DNA of 24,893 nucleotides from a virus. The position numbers and the translations under genes are program-made. The first letter of the stretch is position 1, and each line of letters begins with the position of its first letter. This document shows positions 20,349-24,893 of the stretch, in pieces. Where the stretch lies: positions 1-24,893 of IMG/VR virus record IMGVR_UViG_3300030333_004858; one strand, 5' to 3'. Under the pieces are notes generated by a model. The model was not told the DNA's origin and ran no database searches. It saw nothing but the letters and a program-made list of their open reading frames with translations.

Positions 20349-22612
20349 TAATAACATACATTAATGGTACTTGCATACTGCTGGTTATAATCTGATGCAA
20401 AGAAGTTAACATCACATTCATTATAATTACCCTCAACACCATTGTGTGCAGTGTGTAATAATAATTCACCATTAGTAGGTAGGTTAGCAGATACACTTAT
20501 TGCATTATTAAGATCTGCTAGTGTCCAACTAGTATTAGTCTTGAATGAATCAACCCAATAATCAAATCCATCTGCCTCTGGTTTCCTACTTATGATAGTA
20601 GCATAAGAAGATACGATTTGATCGAACACTTGTTGATAAGTATAACCTGTTTTGATTGTCATAGTCAACCAAGTAGGAATATAACTTGTTACATAGTCTC
20701 CTAGTAATGTAAAACCATCATTAAACTTAAGGTATCCCTTAGTAGTTCTAGCATATCCAGCAGTAGTAATGCCACCAGTAGGTACGCATGTAGGTTCTAA
20801 CTCATAGTATTCATATCCTGATGCCATCCTAGTATGCCAAAGTAAATTCGGATGATCTTCTTCAATAATATCTGATGTTGGTGGGAATAAATCAAGTGAT
20901 GTAACTATAATATTACCTAAAGAATCAGTCATCTTAAATGCTACACCACCTGGATTAGTAGCCCAGTTATCATTACCTGTACCATTAATAACATTTACAC
21001 ATAACTCATGACCACCTGGTGCAACATTATTAATAGTATAGAAAGTACTATTAGTAAAAGCACCATTCCAAGGTGCTACATTCTGTCCTACAGATCCTAA
21101 ACTAGTACCATCCCATATAAATTCTGCCCAGTTGTCTGCCTGAACCTCAAGTATCATAGTACTTGGGTTAGTAACAGTAACAGTCCAACAACCATTATGA
21201 GTAGTACCTGATAAAGTCTCAGTGTTTGATGGGTATACTGCATACTGATCCATGAAGTCTGACCATGCAGGATGAGGACCAGATCTAACCCACTGAGGTG
21301 TAAATGGTACTGTACATACACCACCTCTACAAATTAAAAGATACCATCCACCTGGATTATCTGCCCATGCATATGGATCTCCAACCAATCTATTTCTAAC
21401 TTCAAACTTTATTAAATGAGTTCCAGGTAAGAGTGTCAATGTAAATGATTCTGTACCCATCCCATTAACATATTCAATCTCTTTATTGATAAGAAGATTA
21501 CCTAAAGGATCAATCCAAGTCATCTTACTATCATTATCAGACTCAACTTGGAATGTAACTGTAACTTCTGAAGCTATATCAATAGTAGTTTCAGCAAACT
21601 GCCAACTATTAAGATGAGGATCTACAACATCATCTGCAGGTTTAACAGAATAGATACCATAATCTTTTAAGAACTGTGTCCAAGGAACTGCTGGATTATT
21701 AGGAGGACCAATATGAATCCAGTTAGTTGTATTAGTACCTTCATTGGCATTGGTAGTACATTTTAATGACGATGCAATCTCAGCACCACCAGAATTATTA
21801 GTAATCCTCCATGCTATAGCAGCAGGGTTTATCCACCACCTATCTCTCCATCCAAAATCATTAGTTACATTAACGGTTACCTTTAGAATACCAGATGATA
21901 AAGTAGATGTTGCTGTATATGGTGTGGTGTAAGTACCTGTATTAAGATTACCACCAACAGCACTAATCAAAGCAGTAGAATTATCATTTATTATAACTTG
22001 TCCTTCCATATCACATCCAAATGTGAAACCATAAGTGTCTCCCACAGGAATAGAAATTAAATAAGTAACACTCTGAGGTTCTCCAGGTAAAGTACATACC
22101 TCTGGATTAACCCAAACAGAATAAGCATTTGCTTGATCATTCCACCACTCTGGACTATCAACATTGAAAGTAACTGGAGATGATTTTGCTCTCTTATATT
22201 TTAATGTATACGTACCGTCTTGCTTATAAAATCTTTTAGGTTGTATATTAATATCAGGATCAAAGGGTGAACAAGAATCCACATCCATTATTGGAGTGAA
22301 AAATGTATCAGTTAATCCCCATGTATTACCGTTGTCCCATATCTCATAATCATCTCTATCAGTACTATACTCATCCTCACAATCATAGAAAGTACCATCA
22401 GGTCTAACCTTACACTTCCTTCCAATCCTAATGGTTGGTGGAGGCATTCCAGGATATACTGGAGGATGTAATACAGGTGGATATATCCATCCATCAGGAT
22501 CAGGCCAATCACGTTTCTTTATAGTCGTGACGAATCTAGGGTCAGGATTATCTACTGGCCCTAGAGGATCGCAAACTGGTCCTGGATTTCCTTCAGGATA
22601 ATAATATGCCAT
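20348..22612 (-). CDS. Large repeat-containing structural/adhesin protein with DUF4214-like end
   Basis: A 754-residue protein. After a Pro/Asp/Tyr-rich N-terminus (about 1-130) come three related modules starting at about residues 155, 310 and 450. Each opens with a W-x-x-F/Q...Y pattern (WTQFLKDYGIYS; WSDFMDQYAVYPS), continues with beta strands and a polar turn, and closes with a W-x-x-NP motif (WWINPAAIAWRI; WADNPGGWYLLI; WATNPGGVAFKM). They resemble PA14/lectin-like ligand-binding modules. Residues about 655-710 (SSYATIISRKPEADGFDYWV and following) resemble DUF4214, often found in secreted or cell-surface proteins. It is probably a tail fibre or virion decoration that touches the host surface. 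A late-like promoter precedes it. Virion location is inferred. Confidence 0.7.
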   Translation of the reverse strand: MAYYYPEGNPGPVCDPLGPVDNPDPRFVTTIKKRDWPDPDGWIYPPVLHPPVYPGMPPPTIRIGRKCKVRPDGTFYDCEDEYSTDRDDYEIWDNGNTWGLTDTFFTPIMDVDSCSPFDPDINIQPKRFYKQDGTYTLKYKRAKSSPVTFNVDSPEWWNDQANAYSVWVNPEVCTLPGEPQSVTYLISIPVGDTYGFTFGCDMEGQVIINDNSTALISAVGGNLNTGTYTTPYTATSTLSSGILKVTVNVTNDFGWRDRWWINPAAIAWRITNNSGGAEIASSLKCTTNANEGTNTTNWIHIGPPNNPAVPWTQFLKDYGIYSVKPADDVVDPHLNSWQFAETTIDIASEVTVTFQVESDNDSKMTWIDPLGNLLINKEIEYVNGMGTESFTLTLLPGTHLIKFEVRNRLVGDPYAWADNPGGWYLLICRGGVCTVPFTPQWVRSGPHPAWSDFMDQYAVYPSNTETLSGTTHNGCWTVTVTNPSTMILEVQADNWAEFIWDGTSLGSVGQNVAPWNGAFTNSTFYTINNVAPGGHELCVNVINGTGNDNWATNPGGVAFKMTDSLGNIIVTSLDLFPPTSDIIEEDHPNLLWHTRMASGYEYYELEPTCVPTGGITTAGYARTTKGYLKFNDGFTLLGDYVTSYIPTWLTMTIKTGYTYQQVFDQIVSSYATIISRKPEADGFDYWVDSFKTNTSWTLADLNNAISVSANLPTNGELLLHTAHNGVEGNYNECDVNFFASDYNQQYASTINVCY

Positions 22613-22631
22613 TTACATATTAATTTTTAAT

Positions 22632-22639
22632 TATTTATT
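22632..22639 (-). promoter_or_regulatory. Late-promoter-like motif (AATAAATA)
   Basis: The minus strand reads AATAAATA, fitting NATAAATA, and lies 20 bases before the ATG at 22612 of the 754-residue structural gene. It overlaps the stop codon of the preceding small gene. The surrounding DNA is very AT-rich, so a chance match is possible, but the position before a structural gene supports it. Confidence 0.5.
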
Positions 22640-22850
22640 TGTCTTCCGTTGATCTAAAATAAGTTCTAACAACTTCTATCTGATCATGATACCTAGCAAT
22701 CTTATCCAACTCACATTGAATTGCTTCAGTAATATCTGAATGCTCTCCAATACCTGCTGGATGTTCTAGATAAACATTAACGTTTGCCTTGTGCTTTTCA
22801 ATTTCCCCACTGGCATGGGCTAGCACCGCCTTGATAAGTGATTCTCTCAT
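22635..22850 (-). CDS. Small conserved cyanophage protein
   Basis: A 71-residue helical protein (MRESLIKAVLAHASGEIEKH, then KANVNVYLEHPAGIGEHSDI, then TEAIQCELDKIARYHDQIEV). I recognise this pattern as widespread in T4-like marine phages, but no function is known to me. The ATG at 22850 has a GAGG ribosome binding site seven bases upstream and an extended -10 promoter about 40 bases upstream. It overlaps the end of the preceding small gene by 53 bases in another frame, which is unusual even for this compact genome. Confidence 0.8.
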   Translation of the reverse strand: MRESLIKAVLAHASGEIEKHKANVNVYLEHPAGIGEHSDITEAIQCELDKIARYHDQIEVVRTYFRSTEDK

Positions 22851-22983
22851 GTATACCTCTTGCGTGATTGTTATGTTCGAGTAACTTATTATACCATACC
22901 ATGTCAGATAAGGAAACCTTTCTACCCAAACGTATTTTACATGCGATTATACTAAACCGCAATCGATATTCTTTGCTTAACAT
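22798..22983 (-). CDS. Small conserved cyanophage protein overlapping the next gene
   Basis: A 61-residue basic protein. The core (ACKIRLGRKVSLSDMVWYNK followed by LLEHNNHARGIHERI) looks like a small family common in cyanophages (pattern: lysine/arginine-rich, then SL-x-D/E-M-x-W, then a short helix). The ATG at 22983 lies within the end of purN. The last ~17 codons overlap the next gene by 53 bases, so the C-terminus may be less constrained. No clear ribosome binding site apart from AGAAG too near the start. Function unknown. Confidence 0.6.
   Translation of the reverse strand: MLSKEYRLRFSIIACKIRLGRKVSLSDMVWYNKLLEHNNHARGIHERITYQGGASPCQWGN
22888..22896 (-). promoter_or_regulatory. Extended -10 promoter (TGGTATAAT)
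   Basis: The minus strand reads TGG-TATAAT, a perfect -10 with a TGn extension, within the 61-residue gene and about 40 bases before the ATG at 22850. The -35 region (TTTCCT at 17 bases) is poor. Likely an early or middle promoter for the 71-residue gene. Confidence 0.5.
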
Positions 22984-23491
22984 CTTCTATTGCTGCTGGC
23001 AAAAGTGAATACTCACGACGTTGTATTGCTCTAGTAAGTGATATGACATCATCATCTGGCATGATAGGTACTTCTCCTTGCATGATGATTGGACCACCAT
23101 CAAGTTCTTCAGTCACATAATGTACAGTGCAACCTGTAACATCATCACCACTATCTAGGGCTTGTTCAACAGCATTTAAACCTTTGTACTTAGGAAGTAA
23201 TGATGGATGTACATTTATGATAGGGCATGGGAACTCAGATGGTTTCTTAAGCACCCTCATATATCCTGCAAGAATTATAAGATCAACATTCCATGCTTTA
23301 AACATGGCAATCATTTTCTCCTCATCCTTATAATTAACATGGCAATAAGGAACACCAAATTTATTTGCTCTCTTAATAGCACCACACTTTTTCTTATTAG
23401 TGACCATTAAAACAACTTCATCTTTAGTACAAGTACGAAGAATGTTCTCGAAGTTAGTTCCGTTACCAGAACACATTACACCTAATCTCAT
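22952..23491 (-). CDS. purN: Phosphoribosylglycinamide formyltransferase PurN
   Basis: A 179-residue enzyme of purine synthesis that formylates GAR using 10-formyl-tetrahydrofolate. Visible motifs: MCSGNGTNFENIL (phosphate-binding loop), LIILAGYMRVL, then INVHPSLLPKYKGLNAVEQA with the active-site Asn-x-His, and TGCTVHYVTEELDGGPIIMQ with the catalytic Asp in a DGGPI context. The catalytic trio Asn, His and Asp is present. It is slightly shorter than bacterial PurN (about 210 aa). Cyanophages carry purine genes to raise nucleotide supply in infected cells. The start overlaps the preceding 40-residue frame as ATGA. Confidence 0.93.
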   Translation of the reverse strand: MRLGVMCSGNGTNFENILRTCTKDEVVLMVTNKKKCGAIKRANKFGVPYCHVNYKDEEKMIAMFKAWNVDLIILAGYMRVLKKPSEFPCPIINVHPSLLPKYKGLNAVEQALDSGDDVTGCTVHYVTEELDGGPIIMQGEVPIMPDDDVISLTRAIQRREYSLLPAAIEDVKQRISIAV

Positions 23492-23610
23492 TGTAGATAC
23501 TCCACTATCTTAAGTATACCATAAGCAGTGAATACTTGGGGAATAATAAATGCTACCATTGCTATCACCCAGAAAACATAGTACCAGTTTTCTTTATTCT
23601 GTGTTCTCAT
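23488..23610 (-). CDS. 40-residue membrane protein upstream of purN
   Basis: A very short gene. The frame from ATG 23610 begins MRTQNKENWYYVFWVIAMVA, continues with FIIPQVFTAYGILKIVEYLQ and ends in TGA at 23488. It has one membrane span (about residues 10-34) with a polar N-terminus. Both ends show ATGA overlaps: with the stop of the preceding gene (23607) and with the purN start (23491). This makes chance unlikely, since the frame fits exactly between two coupled genes. I believe similar small proteins occur at this place in other cyanophages, but I cannot check. Function unknown. Confidence 0.75.
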   Translation of the reverse strand: MRTQNKENWYYVFWVIAMVAFIIPQVFTAYGILKIVEYLQ

Positions 23611-23885
23611 AGTGCTGGATACTCCTCGTTACGTACTTTTTCAGTTTTCATAGTCTTAAATTCTTCTGCCAATCTACTGACTTGTTTCTTATCAAGTCCA
23701 GCAAGACTGATACAGTTCTCTAAGCACCGATAGATACATTCTCTATCACTCATAGGTGGAGCAATCTCCCACCCTTGCTCATCATAATACTTCTTACCTT
23801 CAGTAACTTGTGCCTCTACATGTCCAAGATCTTGTGTCTTAGAAGGATTCTTGTAGTTATGGCTTGTACTCTGGTTCTGGCTCAT
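23607..23885 (-). CDS. Hypothetical protein with Cys-rich centre
   Basis: A 92-residue protein from ATG 23885; a longer frame reaches 23945 but its extra residues are hydrophobic and lie inside the previous gene. Features: a polar, Asn/Ser/Thr-rich N-terminus, the segment GKKYYDEQGWEIAPPMSDRE, then CIYRCLENCISLAGLDKKQV with three closely spaced Cys, then a charged helix. The C-x3-C-x3-C spacing might form a metal site or disulfides. It overlaps the preceding gene by 29 bases and the following gene by four. No ribosome binding site is clear at either start. Function unknown. Confidence 0.6.
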   Translation of the reverse strand: MSQNQSTSHNYKNPSKTQDLGHVEAQVTEGKKYYDEQGWEIAPPMSDRECIYRCLENCISLAGLDKKQVSRLAEEFKTMKTEKVRNEEYPAL

Positions 23886-24144
23886 TAATAGGATGTTTAA
23901 AGTGTTCAGTGTCAAAGTAGGATACACCAGGAGGAGTGGGATCATCGTATGCCATCTTTAACTTACGTTGATACTCACGTTCATTAAGAACTTCATTGAT
24001 AAGGATCTTCATCTCCTTAACATATTCAGGAGTAAACAACCTACGAGGATGAATCATCATAGGTTTATGTTTCTGTGGTTTGCCACTTGGTTTGTAATTA
24101 GGATCAGCAGGACCACTCATCCCTTGAGTGTCAATCTTGCTCAT
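23857..24144 (-). CDS. Hypothetical protein, Pro/Lys-rich
   Basis: A 95-residue polar protein. The N-terminal half is Pro/Lys/His-rich (GPADPNYKPSGKPQKHKPMM), then a helical part (FTPEYVKEMKILINEVLNER) and a C-terminal acidic/Pro-rich tail (DDPTPPGVSYFDTEHF, NEPEPEYKP). A strong AAGGAGG precedes the ATG by six bases, so the start is secure. It overlaps the previous gene by 14 bases and the next by 29. No recognised domain; function unknown. Confidence 0.7.
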   Translation of the reverse strand: MSKIDTQGMSGPADPNYKPSGKPQKHKPMMIHPRRLFTPEYVKEMKILINEVLNEREYQRKLKMAYDDPTPPGVSYFDTEHFKHPINEPEPEYKP

Positions 24145-24313
24145 CTTCCCTCCTTGTTATCCAATCTCTATACATTCTACCATACATCATCCCCTCATGG
24201 GATTTTATATCAGCACCATCTAATAATTCTTTTTCTCTTTCGGTTAGATCACTAACCATTTCTTTGTACTCTTGCTCCCATTTAGGAACATCTTTAATCC
24301 ATTGTTTAGGCAT
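24131..24313 (-). CDS. Small charged protein
   Basis: A 60-residue highly charged protein (KQWIKDVPKWEQEYKEMVSD, LTEREKELLDGADIKSHEGM, YGRMYRDWITRREDEQD), likely helical. It starts about 40 bases after the psbA terminator and leads the overlapping run of small genes that ends at purN. No clear promoter or ribosome binding site is seen in the 30-base leader, although CTAAATAA resembles a degenerate late motif. Function unknown. Confidence 0.65.
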   Translation of the reverse strand: MPKQWIKDVPKWEQEYKEMVSDLTEREKELLDGADIKSHEGMMYGRMYRDWITRREDEQD

Positions 24314-24343
24314 AGTATAAAATGTACAATCGACTTATTTAGA

Positions 24344-24375
24344 CAAAAAAATACCCCGATTTTTTTTCGGGGTAT
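24344..24375 (-). terminator. Rho-independent terminator of psbA
   Basis: On the minus strand ATACCCCGA pairs perfectly with TCGGGGTAT (24351-24375) around an A-rich loop and is followed by a run of seven T residues. It lies about 27 bases after the psbA stop codon. A textbook intrinsic terminator isolating psbA from the small gene run. Confidence 0.92.
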
Positions 24376-24401
24376 CTGGGAATTAAAAAGTGATTTTCGT
24401 T

Positions 24402-24893
24402 TTAGCCTACAGCAGGTGCAACGAGTGCCACTTGACTTGTCTCAGCAGCAGCGAGATCAAGTGGGAAGTTGTGAGCATTACGCTCATGCATTACTTCCAT
24501 ACCAAGGTTTGCTCTGTTAAGAACGTCTGCCCAAGTAGGAACAACCTTACCACCAGAGTCTACTACAGACTGGTTGAAGTTGAATCCATTAAGGTTGAAC
24601 GCCATTGTACAGATACCCATAGAGGTTAACCATACACAGATAACAGGCCATGATGCTAGGAAGAAGTGAAGACTTCTACTGTTGTTGAATGATGCATACT
24701 GGAAGATCAAACGACCAAAGTATCCATGAGCAGCAACGATGTTGTATGTCTCTTCTTCTTGTCCGAACTTGTATCCATAGTTCTGTGAATCTAATCCAGT
24801 TGTTTCACGGATGAGCGAACTGGTGACCAAGGAACCATGCATAGCAGAGAACAAAGCACCACCAAACATACCTGCCACACCTGCCATGTGGAA
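24402..24893 (-). CDS. psbA: Photosystem II reaction centre protein D1 (3' part)
   Basis: Partial: 163 codons reach the window edge, corresponding to about the last 45% of D1. Cyanophage D1 keeps photosystem II working during infection, as host D1 is quickly damaged by light. The sequence shows [20 protein letters not shown], the SLIRETTG and [20 protein letters not shown] loops and the conserved C-terminus [17 protein letters not shown]. That C-terminus carries the manganese-cluster ligands (H332, E333, H337, D342) and Ala344, where CtpA cuts. A 15-residue extension follows ([15 protein letters not shown]). The frame is intact with no intron in this part. A strong terminator follows. The window lacks the 5' end and promoter. 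Confidence 0.97.
   Translation of the reverse strand, partial: FHMAGVAGMFGGALFSAMHGSLVTSSLIRETTGLDSQNYGYKFGQEEETYNIVAAHGYFGRLIFQYASFNNSRSLHFFLASWPVICVWLTSMGICTMAFNLNGFNFNQSVVDSGGKVVPTWADVLNRANLGMEVMHERNAHNFPLDLAAAETSQVALVAPAVG

Noticed and set aside
1-24893. tRNA genes, CRISPR arrays, insertion sequences, attachment sites
   Set aside because: I searched by eye for cloverleaf-like stretches, regularly spaced repeats, transposase motifs and direct-repeat borders, and found none convincing.
24402-24893. Antisense RNA to psbA (as reported in a Synechococcus phage)
   Set aside because: No promoter on the plus strand is visible in this part of the gene, and the 5' half of psbA is outside the window.

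Overview
This window looks like part of a T4-like cyanophage (cyanomyovirus) genome. T4-type baseplate and tail genes (gp4, gp26, gp48, gp53, gp54 and a gp27-like hub), gp32 and gp33 sit beside genes typical of phages of marine Prochlorococcus or Synechococcus: psbA (photosystem II D1), phoH, thyX, purN, a glutaredoxin and a NifU-like domain protein. The DNA is AT-rich and densely packed. Many starts overlap the preceding stop (TAATG, ATGA, TGATG), and motifs of the NATAAATA type (T4-like late promoters) appear before structural genes. I cannot tell which of the two host genera is infected.

Layout. (1) Positions 1-9745, minus strand: a late tail/baseplate operon read gp4 > gp54 > [late promoter] > gp26 > small T-like chaperone frame > 1015-aa tape-measure candidate > 985-aa tail protein with a SleB-type cell-wall hydrolase domain > gp27-like hub > [late promoter] > start of a further gene. 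(2) Positions 9743-11796, plus strand: late promoter, gp48 and gp53, the only convincing plus-strand genes. (3) Positions 11797-11882: convergent terminators and a C9 run. (4) Positions 11884-19235, minus strand: an early/middle block with glutaredoxin, small conserved cyanophage proteins, ThyX, a Cys-less FmdB-like protein, PhoH, a RecB-like nuclease, gp33, gp32, a secreted glycine-zipper protein and a degenerate 2OG-oxygenase fold. (5) Positions 19249-19839: an isolated unit for an outer-membrane beta-barrel-like protein, with overlapping early and late promoters, a structured leader and its own terminator. (6) Positions 19825-22983: a 754-aa repeat-containing structural/adhesin protein coupled to a NifU-like protein, plus small genes. 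(7) Positions 22952-24313: purN and a chain of very small overlapping genes. (8) Positions 24344-24893: a terminator and the 3' end of psbA.

The most interesting signal is at the gp26/small-gene junction. The small downstream frame has no ATG near its start and no ribosome binding site, but it is open in the -1 frame from a T TTT TTC heptamer two codons before the gp26 stop, with a Shine-Dalgarno-like GAAGGA just upstream. This is the arrangement of a programmed -1 frameshift making a G/GT-type tail-assembly chaperone fusion. Other points of note are the two adjacent giant tail proteins sharing an N-terminal region, the dual-promoter porin-like unit, and several family members missing their usual metal ligands (gp32, FmdB-like, 2OG-like).
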